Source of the DNA: Burkholderiaceae bacterium
Lineage (GTDB): Bacteria; Pseudomonadota; Gammaproteobacteria; Burkholderiales; Burkholderiaceae_C
Assembly (NCBI GenBank): GCA_026125795.1
Contig: JAHCKM010000001.1
Span: 1,984,001 to 2,048,000, forward strand
Direction of reading: 5' to 3'
DNA: 64,000 nucleotides
This document shows positions 56,135-63,788 of this stretch, in pieces (position 1 is the first letter of the stretch; each line of letters begins with the position of its first letter). The notes under the pieces are model-generated. The model made no database searches. It saw only the letters and a program-made list of their open reading frames with translations, and was not told the origin of the DNA. The position numbers were made by a program, and so were the translations under genes.

Positions 56135-57126
56135 CACGTCGCCGCGGCGCGCACCACGCGCTGGTGGATCACGCCGAACGGCCCGTCGCGCGCGTCGTCG
56201 AAGCGCGTCTGCATCTGCACACGGTCGCCGAATGCCATGTACGGCGTACGCGCCGCGCCCTCGTCGAGCATCTCGATGGCGCGCCGCTCGGCGATGCACG
56301 ACGAACCGACCTCGCGATAGTTCGGATTGGACACTGTGCCCGAGCCGATGACCGTGCCGGCCACCAGCTCGCGGCTGTAGGCCGCGTGCGCCACCAGCTG
56401 ATCGAAGCCGAAGGCCATCGGCCCGCCGTGCGCGGCACCGAAGCGCTTGCCGTTCCAGTCCACCTCCAGCCGCATCTGCACGCGCGCGTCGCGCCACGCC
56501 GCGCCGAGCTCGTCGGGCGTGACGGCGATCGGCGCCATGCTGCTCGCCGGCTTGGCGTGGATCCAGCCGAAACCGGTCTTCATCTCGATCGGCGCGATGC
56601 GGCGCAGCGACCAGTCGTTGATCAGCACCACCAGCCGGATGTGGTCAAGCGCCTGCTCGCGCGAGGCGCCCATCGGCACGCGGTCGGTGATGACGCCGAA
56701 CTCGCCTTCGAAGTCGATGCCGTCGTCGGCCGACGGCAGCGGCACGTCGGCACGCGGCGCGATGAAACGGTCGGACAGACCCTGGTACATCAGCGGCCGC
56801 GTGGGGTCGGCGTGCGCGTCGTGCTTGAACACGGTGGCCATCAGCTCGCCGTGCGAGGCATAGGCCGAGCCGTCGAGCCACTGCCACGCGCGAGGCAGTG
56901 GCGCCAGCGCGTGCGCTGCATCGAACGGTTGGGCATCGGCCGCGCCGCCTGCATCGAGCGTCTGCTGCAGCCGGCGCAGCAGCGGCTCGACCTTGGTCCA
57001 GCGCTCGAGCGCGGCCTGCAGCGTGGGGGCGGCTTGCGCGCCGGCGGTCAGGCAACGCGTGCCGTCGGCCGATACGAGCACGAGGCGGCCATCGGGGCTG
57101 CCGTCCGGGAGGGATGCGAATCTCAT
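56134..57126 (-). CDS. Fumarylacetoacetate hydrolase family protein
   Basis: The 330-residue protein starts MRFASLPDGSPDGRLVLVSA and has the FAH catalytic-domain signatures: YQGLSDRFIAPRADVPLPS, DGIDFEGEFGVITDRVP (metal-binding Glu/Asp), INDWSLRRIAP and GSGTVSNPNYREVGSSCIAE. Such enzymes cleave C-C bonds of acylpyruvates or hydrate/decarboxylate meta-cleavage products. In this cluster it would act late in ring-fission product breakdown. Confidence 0.88.
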   Translation of the reverse strand: MRFASLPDGSPDGRLVLVSADGTRCLTAGAQAAPTLQAALERWTKVEPLLRRLQQTLDAGGAADAQPFDAAHALAPLPRAWQWLDGSAYASHGELMATVFKHDAHADPTRPLMYQGLSDRFIAPRADVPLPSADDGIDFEGEFGVITDRVPMGASREQALDHIRLVVLINDWSLRRIAPIEMKTGFGWIHAKPASSMAPIAVTPDELGAAWRDARVQMRLEVDWNGKRFGAAHGGPMAFGFDQLVAHAAYSRELVAGTVIGSGTVSNPNYREVGSSCIAERRAIEMLDEGAARTPYMAFGDRVQMQTRFDDARDGPFGVIHQRVVRAAAT

Positions 57127-57142
57127 GGTGTCTCTCGTCGTG

Positions 57143-57724
57143 TCAGGTTCGGCGCGCCAGTGCCGTGGCGATGGCCGGCTCGTAGCAGCCATCGACCAGC
57201 ACGAACAGCATGCGACACGGCCGGCCCGAGCGGTTGGCCCAGGCATGGTTGGTGCCGCGCTGGATCACCACGCTGCCCGGCTTGAGCAGCACCTCGGAGT
57301 CGTCGAGCACCAAGGTCATCTCGCCTTCGATGACGATGCCGTAGTCCACCGACTCGGTACGGTGCATCAATGGGTGCGGCGAGTGCGCCCGCACGGTCGA
57401 GGCCTTTTCGTCGCCGATCTGCGCAAACGCCTGCTTCATGCGGCCGGCGCCGTGCGCGAGGAACTCCGGCGTGTCCGGCGGGATGTCGACGAAGCGCATG
57501 CGCGTGCCGTGCTTCGGCGGCGGCAGCATCAGCGGCCCGGTGGTGGGATCGGCGCCGTTGTCCACCGGCGCGGGTGCGCCTTGCGTGCTCCACACCTCGT
57601 GGAACACGGTGCCGGGAATGGCGGCGATCTCCACGACCGTCGGCAGCGGACCATCGCTCGCGACGATGGCCTTGCCGTCGGCGTCGTGGCCGGTGACGAC
57701 GCGATGGATAGTCGGGAAGCTCAT
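57143..57724 (-). CDS. Cupin-domain protein
   Basis: The 193-residue protein has one C-terminal cupin: HPLMHRTESVDYGIVIEGEM, then LDDSEVLLKPGSVVIQRGTN and HAWANRSGRPCRML, with the conserved His/Glu metal ligands. The N-terminal 60 residues have no motif I know. It lies between the cyclase and FAH genes with short gaps (18 and 16 bp). It may be a metal-dependent enzyme of the catabolic pathway; it lacks the two-domain size of gentisate dioxygenase. Confidence 0.82.
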   Translation of the reverse strand: MSFPTIHRVVTGHDADGKAIVASDGPLPTVVEIAAIPGTVFHEVWSTQGAPAPVDNGADPTTGPLMLPPPKHGTRMRFVDIPPDTPEFLAHGAGRMKQAFAQIGDEKASTVRAHSPHPLMHRTESVDYGIVIEGEMTLVLDDSEVLLKPGSVVIQRGTNHAWANRSGRPCRMLFVLVDGCYEPAIATALARRT

Positions 57725-57742
57725 ATTTCGTTCACTGCCTTC

Positions 57743-58546
57743 TCAGTCCTCGAAGATCGCCACCGCGCGCGTCCAGCCGGCGGAGGCGCCGCGGATCTTG
57801 TGCGGGAAGCAGCTGATCGTGAAACCGTGCGGCGGCAGCGCCTCGAGGTTGTGCAGCTTCTCGAGGTGGCAGTAGCCGATGTCGCGTCCGGCCTTGTGGC
57901 CCTCCCAGATCAGCGACTTGTTGCCCGTCTCGGCCACCTTCTTCGCGGTGTAGGAAAACGGCGCGTCCCAGCTCCAGGCGTCGGTGCCGGTCAGGCGCAC
58001 GCCACGCTCGAGCAGGTGCATCGTGGCCTCGTAGCCCATGCCGCAACCGGCGCTCACGTAGTCGTTGTGTCCGTATCGCGAGCCGGCGCGCGTGTTGACG
58101 ACCACGATGTCCAGCGGCTCGAGCACATGGCCGATGCGCTTCAGCTCCGCCTCGACATCCGCCGCCGTGGCCACGTAGCCGTCGGGGAAGTGCCGAAAGT
58201 CCAGCTTCACGCCGGGCTGGAAGCACCATTCGAGCGGCACCTCGTCGATCGTGATCGATCGGCGCGCGCCGCCGATCGCGGCGTCCTGCGTCGAATGGAA
58301 GTGCCACGGCGCATCGAGGTGCGTGCCGTTGTGCGTGGTCAGCGTCACCCACTCGGCGGCCGCGGCCTCGCCGTCGGGATAGTCCTCCGGCTTCGTGCCG
58401 GGCAGCATGGCCATGAACTCCGGCAGCGTGTCGGCGTGCTTCTGGTAGGTGATCCTCGGCGCCAGCGGCGGCGGGTCTGACAGCACGTCGTTCTCGAGGT
58501 AGATCGAGAGGTCGACGAAGCGGCGGCGCGGTCTCGTGGGTTTCAC
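57743..58546 (-). CDS. Cyclase family / kynurenine formamidase-like metal hydrolase
   Basis: The 267-residue enzyme has the family motif THNGTHLDAPWHFH (HxGTHxDxPxH metal site), RSITIDEVPLEWCF and GYEATMHLLERGVRLTGTDA. The members hydrolyse cyclic or formyl amides (isatin hydrolase, kynurenine formamidase). The GTG at 58546 with GGAGG eight bases upstream is the likely start. The IS110 element lies immediately upstream and separates it from the rest of the cluster. Confidence 0.85.
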   Translation of the reverse strand: MKPTRPRRRFVDLSIYLENDVLSDPPPLAPRITYQKHADTLPEFMAMLPGTKPEDYPDGEAAAAEWVTLTTHNGTHLDAPWHFHSTQDAAIGGARRSITIDEVPLEWCFQPGVKLDFRHFPDGYVATAADVEAELKRIGHVLEPLDIVVVNTRAGSRYGHNDYVSAGCGMGYEATMHLLERGVRLTGTDAWSWDAPFSYTAKKVAETGNKSLIWEGHKAGRDIGYCHLEKLHNLEALPPHGFTISCFPHKIRGASAGWTRAVAIFED

Positions 58547-58634
58547 TGGACTACCCTCCGCGCTACGCGCTTCGGGGCTATGAGCCCTGGGAGCGGCCCG
58601 GCGGCTCATTGGGCATCCTCCCCGGTATTGACAC

Positions 58635-58860
58635 CGCGAAGGAGAGCAGCCGATGGTGTGACCGACTTCCGTGCCCTCGCGGTGACTGCCTTGCGCGGCT
58701 GCCTCTTGAAGGCCCGCATGAGACCCGCGGCGCCGTGGGGTGCCGGAAGGCCACAACGGGCCACTGGATGTAGCGCCACGCCTTGGAAGCTGGAGCGCCG
58801 ATCAATGAGCTCCCCGTCGCGCCTTCCGACACGGGCAGTCATAGCGCAACTGCTAGGAGT
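58635..58860 (+). ncRNA. Candidate bridge-RNA region of the IS110 element
   Basis: The sequence upstream of the transposase has no convincing plus-strand gene and several possible stems: CGGCGCC/GGTGCCG near 58729-58746 and nested GGAAG/CTTCC plus GGAGC/GCTCC at 58785-58827. IS110-family recombinases are known to use a bridge RNA transcribed from the non-coding end. The 10-mer CACTGGATGT shared with the right end lies here at 58762-58771 and could be part of a donor guide. This is inference from family knowledge. Confidence 0.35.
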
Positions 58861-58866
58861 CTGTCT

Positions 58867-60081
58867 ATGAGTGCTGATGTTTCCGTCGGCCTGGACTGGG
58901 CCACAACCACGCACGCGGTGTGCATCATCGACGCCACCGGGCACGTGCTCGAGCGCTTCAGCGTCGCTCACGATCGCGACGGCCTGGCCGAGCTGCTGCG
59001 CCGGCTGGCGCGCTTTGGCCCGCGCGTGCGCATCGCCATCGAGCGCCCCTCGGGCCTCATCGTCGATGCCTTGGTCGAAGCCGGGCACCAGGTCTTCCCG
59101 ATACATCCCAACGCCGTGGCAGCCAGCCGGCCGCGCTATCGCAGCCACGGCGCCAAGAGCGATGCCAGCGATGCGTACCTGCTGGCCGATTTGCTGCGCA
59201 CCGACGGCCATCGCTGGGCGCCGCTGTCGCCGCAATCGGACTCCATCCGCGCCTTGCGCGCGCTGGTGCGTGCGCGCGATGAACTGGTGGCCACCCGCAT
59301 CGCGTTGGCCAACCAGTTGCGCGCCACGCTGGAGGCCTTCTGGCCCGGCGCTGCGCGCATCTTCGCCGCCGTGGACTCGCCTATCGGGTTGGCGTTCCTG
59401 CGCCGCTATCCAGCGCCGGCCATGGCAGCTCGCTTGGGCCAAGTGCAACTCGGGCGCTTCTTGCGCGCCCAGCACTACAGCGGTCATCGCAGCCCTGCGC
59501 AACTGCTGGCACGCCTGCGCGCCGCAGCGCCTGGACACACCGGCGCGCTGACCACAGCGGCCATGGGCGATGTCGTGCTGGCCCTGGTGAGCGTGCTCAA
59601 GCCCTTGGTCGAGCAACTGGCCTCGCTCACCCGACGCATCGAGCACTTCGTGCACTCGCTGCCCGACGGTCTGATCTTCATGTCCTTCCCGCGTGCAGGG
59701 CGCGTGTGTGCCGCTCAGATCCTTGCCGAGATCGGCGACGTGCGCGAGCGCTACCCCAGCGATGATCGCCTCGCCGCCGAGGCCGGTGTCGTGCCGCTGA
59801 CCTATGAGTCGGGCAAGCGCCGCTGCGTGGGCTTCCGCTGGGCGTGCAATCACCGCTTGCGCCGCGCCATCACCACCTTGGCCGACAACTCCCGTCATGC
59901 CAATCTGTGGGCACGCAACATCTACACCGCCGCTCGTCATCGCGGTTGCGACCATCCACACGCCATCCGCATCCTCGCGCGCGCCTGGTTGCGCGTCATC
60001 TGGCGCGCCTGGGTCGATCGCAAACCCTACGACCCCCAGCTCCACCTCGGCGCCCTCAAGGCTTCGGAGCACGGAGGTTGA
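58867..60081 (+). CDS. IS110-family transposase
   Basis: The 404-residue protein has the N-terminal DEDD (RuvC-like) domain: GLDWATTTHAVCIIDATGHV, RIAIERPSGLIVDALVEAGH, and SDASDAYLLADLL. The C-terminal Transposase_20-type domain includes FPRAGRVCAAQILAEIGDVR and AAEAGVVPLTYESGKRRCVG. Both domains are intact, so the element may be active. I cannot place the catalytic serine with certainty. The gene is on the strand opposite to the host operon. Confidence 0.93.
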   Translation: MSADVSVGLDWATTTHAVCIIDATGHVLERFSVAHDRDGLAELLRRLARFGPRVRIAIERPSGLIVDALVEAGHQVFPIHPNAVAASRPRYRSHGAKSDASDAYLLADLLRTDGHRWAPLSPQSDSIRALRALVRARDELVATRIALANQLRATLEAFWPGAARIFAAVDSPIGLAFLRRYPAPAMAARLGQVQLGRFLRAQHYSGHRSPAQLLARLRAAAPGHTGALTTAAMGDVVLALVSVLKPLVEQLASLTRRIEHFVHSLPDGLIFMSFPRAGRVCAAQILAEIGDVRERYPSDDRLAAEAGVVPLTYESGKRRCVGFRWACNHRLRRAITTLADNSRHANLWARNIYTAARHRGCDHPHAIRILARAWLRVIWRAWVDRKPYDPQLHLGALKASEHGG

Positions 60082-60092
60082 CACTGGATGTC

Positions 60093-61259
60093 TCATGCCA
60101 GCGCCTCGCGCGGTGCCGCGGCCGGTTGCACCGGCAGGCGCAGGAAACAGATGACCGAGACGGCGGCGATGACCGCCGCGGCCAGCGCCAGGCTGCCGTA
60201 GCCGTAGGCCTTGACCAGCGTGCCGCCGAGGATCGGCCCGATCGCCGAGCCGGTCATGATCATCGCCGGCGTCGCCGCAAGCGCACGGCCGCTCGGCTCG
60301 AGCCGGGCCAGCAGGCCGAACGCGAAGGTGTGCGTGAAGATGATCACCGCGGCGAACACCGAGGCCGCCGCCGCATAGGGCGCAAACGCGGCCGACAGCA
60401 TGATCACTGCCACCAGCAGCGCCTGCAGCACGGGCCCGGCCAGCAACACGCTGCGAGCCTGCAGACGCCGCTGCAGCAGCGCGGCGAGCGGGGCCGGGAA
60501 CAGGTTGACGATCGACAGCGCCACCAGCACCGCGCCGACCGCGGCCACCTCGAAGCCGCGCGCATGGGCCACGCGCTCGAGGAACGCGAAGGTCATGGCC
60601 TGCACCAGCCCCATGCAGCCGATGCCGACGATGCCGAACCACACCGCGGACGACAGCGGCGCGGGCCGCGCGGCCGGCGCTGCGGGCGCGGCCGCTTGCG
60701 CGGCCGCGTCGACCTGCGGAAAGGCGAGCAGCGCGACCACCCCCGCAACCGCCATCACCACGGCAAAGACCTGGAAGATCACCGTGCCGCCAAGCGAGGC
60801 CAGCAGCGCCGGCACCGTGGCGAAGAAGCCGATCGCAAAGACGCCGAGCGCGGTGCCGACGATCGCGAACAGCCGGTGCGGATTGATCGAGCGCGCGATC
60901 GTGCCGTGCGTGACGCTCAGGGCCGAGCCCGCGGCCAGGCCAGCCACCGCATGCAGCACCGCCATGGCGGCGAAGTCCGCGCGCTGCGTCGCGGCGAGAA
61001 AGGCCAGCGCCGCGATGCCGAATCCGGCCACCGCGACGCCACGGCGTGGTAGCCGGCCGAAGCGCGGCGCAAGCGCGCTGCTGGCCAGCACCGCGCCGAT
61101 CAGGAACAGCGTGGCGAGCCCGCCGGCCCGCTGCGGGTCGAAGCGGTAGTGACCCATCAGCGTGCCCACCCACACGGGCAGGGCCACGAGGTCCACCATG
61201 CCGGCGCAGTGTGCCACCATCAGCGCTGCACGGCCGCGATGGGAATCGGTTGTGGTCAT
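60093..61259 (-). CDS. MFS transporter
   Basis: The 388-residue protein has about 12 hydrophobic helices of the major facilitator fold. It includes GLAAGSALSVTHGTIARSINP and a central loop after about 200 residues. It ends SVICFLRLPVQPAAAP with REALA. It is the last gene of the part of the catabolic operon upstream of the IS element and should take up or export the aromatic substrate. The stop codon is within about 10 bp of the element. Confidence 0.85.
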   Translation of the reverse strand: MTTTDSHRGRAALMVAHCAGMVDLVALPVWVGTLMGHYRFDPQRAGGLATLFLIGAVLASSALAPRFGRLPRRGVAVAGFGIAALAFLAATQRADFAAMAVLHAVAGLAAGSALSVTHGTIARSINPHRLFAIVGTALGVFAIGFFATVPALLASLGGTVIFQVFAVVMAVAGVVALLAFPQVDAAAQAAAPAAPAARPAPLSSAVWFGIVGIGCMGLVQAMTFAFLERVAHARGFEVAAVGAVLVALSIVNLFPAPLAALLQRRLQARSVLLAGPVLQALLVAVIMLSAAFAPYAAAASVFAAVIIFTHTFAFGLLARLEPSGRALAATPAMIMTGSAIGPILGGTLVKAYGYGSLALAAAVIAAVSVICFLRLPVQPAAAPREALA

Positions 61260-61275
61260 GCGGGTCTCCCGCGGT

Positions 61276-62403
61276 TCAGATCGGCTGCGCCAGCGCCATC
61301 AACGAGTCGCGCATGATCTGCGCGTGCTCGTCCTTGCTTCCGCCTTCCATCTCGATCTCACCGAGGCGGAACGAGTTCTCGACCACCATGCGACAGCGTT
61401 CCCAACGCCGATCCTGAAACGCCTGCAGCGCGGCAGGCACCGCCGCGGCGCGCGACAGCTCCTCGGCCAGCACGATTGCGTCCTCGATGCCGATGCACGC
61501 GCCGCTGGCCAGGTGCGGCGTCGTTGCATGCACCGTGTCGCCGATCAGCACCACGCGACCCTTGAACCAGGGCCGCGGCATCAGCAGGCCCTCGAGTGGC
61601 CGGAACACGATCTGCGCCTGGTCGTCGATCTGATCGCGGATGCGCTGCAGCAGCGGTGCCGGAAACTCGGCCAGCAGCGCGCGCAGCAGCCGCGCGAAGT
61701 CGCTCGGGTCGACGCGCTCGTTGGCGGGGCGGTGTTCGGTGAGGAACAGGTACATGTGCTCCTTGGACACCGGGTTGACGCCGGGCTTCACGCGGCCCAT
61801 CCACATCGTTGCCGTCGTCACCTCGGGCGGCCGCGGCAGCACCGCGCGCCACACCGCCTGGCCGCTGTAGCGCGGCTTGGGCGCGCCCGGGAACAGCGCC
61901 TCGCGCGTCTTCGAGTGCAGGCCGTCGGCGCCGACCACGAGGTCGTAGCGCTGTCGCCGGCCGTCGGTGAACGTGACGTCCACGCCGTCGGCGTTCTGCT
62001 CCAGCGACGTGAACGTGCAGCCGAGCATCACGTTCGTGCCGCTGGCGCGCGTGGCGTCGGCCAGGATGCGCGCCAGCACCGGCCGCATGATGCCGCCGCT
62101 GCCCGGCACGTCGGGCCCGGCGATGCGCGGGGTCGGCACCTCGCCCAACGGCGCGCCGTGCGGCGCGCAGATCTTCACCCCATCCGATGCGGCGCCCTCG
62201 CGCAGGAAGGCTTCCAGGATGCCGAGCTGGCGGAACGCGCGCAGCGTGGCGCCGCCCAGGCTGATGCCGGCGCCGTAGTTGCGCCAGCCGGCATCGATCT
62301 CGGCCAGGTCGACATCGGCACCGAGCTTGCGCAGCTCGATCGCGGCCGACATGCCGGAAAAGCCGCCGCCGATGATCAGGATGCGTCGGGCTGCGAGTGT
62401 CAT
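61276..62403 (-). CDS. FAD-dependent aromatic monooxygenase (group A)
   Basis: The 375-residue flavoprotein hydroxylase has the FAD motif RILIIGGGFSGMSAAIELRK, the NAD(P)H/FAD motif DLVVGADGLHSKTREA and the ribityl motif GRVVLIGDTVHATTPHLASG. It resembles salicylate/3-hydroxybenzoate hydroxylases. It probably adds a hydroxyl group before ring cleavage. GGAGG precedes the ATG. The gap to the Rieske gene holds a copy of the dispersed repeat. Confidence 0.88.
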   Translation of the reverse strand: MTLAARRILIIGGGFSGMSAAIELRKLGADVDLAEIDAGWRNYGAGISLGGATLRAFRQLGILEAFLREGAASDGVKICAPHGAPLGEVPTPRIAGPDVPGSGGIMRPVLARILADATRASGTNVMLGCTFTSLEQNADGVDVTFTDGRRQRYDLVVGADGLHSKTREALFPGAPKPRYSGQAVWRAVLPRPPEVTTATMWMGRVKPGVNPVSKEHMYLFLTEHRPANERVDPSDFARLLRALLAEFPAPLLQRIRDQIDDQAQIVFRPLEGLLMPRPWFKGRVVLIGDTVHATTPHLASGACIGIEDAIVLAEELSRAAAVPAALQAFQDRRWERCRMVVENSFRLGEIEMEGGSKDEHAQIMRDSLMALAQPI

Positions 62404-62420
62404 GGCAGCCTCCGACGAGC

Positions 62421-62476
62421 CGCCTCTAGGAGGCTGGGCCCCCTCGGGGGGCAGCGAACGCAGTGAGCGTGGGGGT
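62421..62476. repeat. Dispersed GC-rich palindromic repeat, copy 6 (reverse orientation)
   Basis: The stretch contains GGGCCCCCTCGGGGGGCAGC and GAACGCAGTGAGCGTGGGGG, the reverse orientation of copy 4. It lies between the Rieske and monooxygenase genes, upstream of the latter's ribosome binding site on the minus strand. Confidence 0.7.
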
Positions 62477-62839
62477 TCATGGTGTCTCCTCTAATATCGT
62501 GTTAGTGACGTGCACCGTGCCGTCGTCGTGCACGGTCAGCGGCACCGACGTCAGCGCCTGGCCCAGGCACGGCCCCAGGGTGCAGCGGCCGGTCTGGATC
62601 TCGAACTGCGCGCCGTGCGCGGCGCAGACGATGCGGTCGCGCGCGGCATTGAGGTAGGCGTGCTTGCGCCAGGCCATCGGGGCGCCGTGGTGCGGGCAGA
62701 CGTTGAGCCAGCCGTGCAGCGCTTGCCCCTGCCGCACGACGAAGAACGCGTCGCGGCCGCTACCGCGCGGGTCGAAGCCGCGCGAGTCGCCGTCGGGCAG
62801 GTCGTCGAGGTGGCACAGGTGCATGGTGGGCTCGGGCAT
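62477..62839 (-). CDS. Rieske [2Fe-2S] ferredoxin
   Basis: The 120-residue protein has the Rieske motif: CPHHGAPMAW (Cys-x-His) and CAAHGAQFE (Cys-x2-His). It is of the small ferredoxin type that feeds electrons to aromatic dioxygenases. The start overlaps the stop of the extradiol dioxygenase gene (TGATG at 62837-62841). No large dioxygenase subunit is in the window; it may lie beyond the right edge. Confidence 0.9.
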   Translation of the reverse strand: MPEPTMHLCHLDDLPDGDSRGFDPRGSGRDAFFVVRQGQALHGWLNVCPHHGAPMAWRKHAYLNAARDRIVCAAHGAQFEIQTGRCTLGPCLGQALTSVPLTVHDDGTVHVTNTILEETP

Positions 62840-63765
62840 CAGGGCTTCGCGTCGCCCGGCGGCCCCGAGGGCGCCCACTTCTCACGGTACTGGAACAGGA
62901 AGGCCTGCGAGGCATCGGCGTTCAACGCGGTCTCGCGCGCGGTCCAGCTGTCGTCGTGCAGATCCATGTCGGCGTCGTACTCGACATGACAGCCCAGCGG
63001 CGAGTTGAAGTACCAGAACCAGTTGCTGCCGTAGAGGTGGCGCCCCGGGCCCCAGAAGCTCTGGTAGCCCTTGTCGACGAAGCGCGTGCCGGCCAGCACC
63101 ACCTCGGTGGGCCCGCCCATGTGGAAGGTGAAGTGCTCGCAGCCCTTCATGAACGGCGGCGTCTGGATCATGAACAGCGTGTGGTGATCCAGCGTGCCGG
63201 CCGGACGCAGGAACGGGCCCACGTCGGTGAAGCGGTCGGTGCACACGAAGCCGAGCCGCTTGTAGAACGCCTCGGCCTTGGCGGCGTCGGGCACGAAGTA
63301 GACGACGTGCGACAGCGAGCGCGGCAGCGCCGGCATGTCCGGCGTCACGCCGATCGCGTTGGGCCCGCGCTGCGGCGCTGCGCCCGGCGCGTTGACGGCT
63401 TCCGCGGCCAGTGCGAGCGGGCGGCGCACGGTCACCTGGAAGGCGAGCGCGAAGCCCATGTCGTCCTGCGCACAGAGCACGCCGTCGCGTCGCGTGACCT
63501 CGCGGTCGCGCCGCAGCTCGGCCTCGATCGCATCGAGCGTCTTGCTGTCGGCCACGCCGTAGACCGTCTCGCGCAGCATGCTCGCGGTGCCCAGGCCGGG
63601 CGGCAGCGATGCATCGTCTTTGGCACGGATCACGACGGCGGTGCCATCGAGCGCCTCGAAGCGGCCGTGGCCTGCATCGGTCAGGCCGTAGTCGATCAGG
63701 TACTGGCGGCACGCCGCGACGTCGTCGACGCCGAAGACCAGCGCGTCCGGTCCGATGATGTTCAT
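62839..63765 (-). CDS. VOC-family extradiol ring-cleavage dioxygenase
   Basis: The 308-residue two-domain VOC protein has candidate Fe ligands His in LSHVVYFVPD, His in HFTFHMGGPTEV and Glu in GCHVEYDADMD, as in type I extradiol (catechol 2,3-type) dioxygenases. AAGGAGA precedes the ATG at 63765. It would open a dihydroxylated aromatic ring. Identity of the substrate is unknown. Confidence 0.88.
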   Translation of the reverse strand: MNIIGPDALVFGVDDVAACRQYLIDYGLTDAGHGRFEALDGTAVVIRAKDDASLPPGLGTASMLRETVYGVADSKTLDAIEAELRRDREVTRRDGVLCAQDDMGFALAFQVTVRRPLALAAEAVNAPGAAPQRGPNAIGVTPDMPALPRSLSHVVYFVPDAAKAEAFYKRLGFVCTDRFTDVGPFLRPAGTLDHHTLFMIQTPPFMKGCEHFTFHMGGPTEVVLAGTRFVDKGYQSFWGPGRHLYGSNWFWYFNSPLGCHVEYDADMDLHDDSWTARETALNADASQAFLFQYREKWAPSGPPGDAKP

Positions 63766-63788
63766 CAGCAGGTTCTCCTTGAATGGGT

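Larger units (their letters stand above)
58620..60092 (+). mobile_element. IS110-family insertion sequence (ends approximate)
   Basis: The element contains one transposase gene (58867-60081), a long non-coding left part of about 240 bp and a very short right part. This is the layout of the IS110 group, which lacks terminal inverted repeats. The exact ends are not fixed. Short matches between the two ends include TTGACAC (58628-58634 and 60078-60084) and CACTGGATGT (58762-58771 and 60082-60091). It lies between the MFS gene stop (60093) and the cyclase start (58546), both on the minus strand, so it is inserted into a catabolic operon. Confidence 0.75.
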
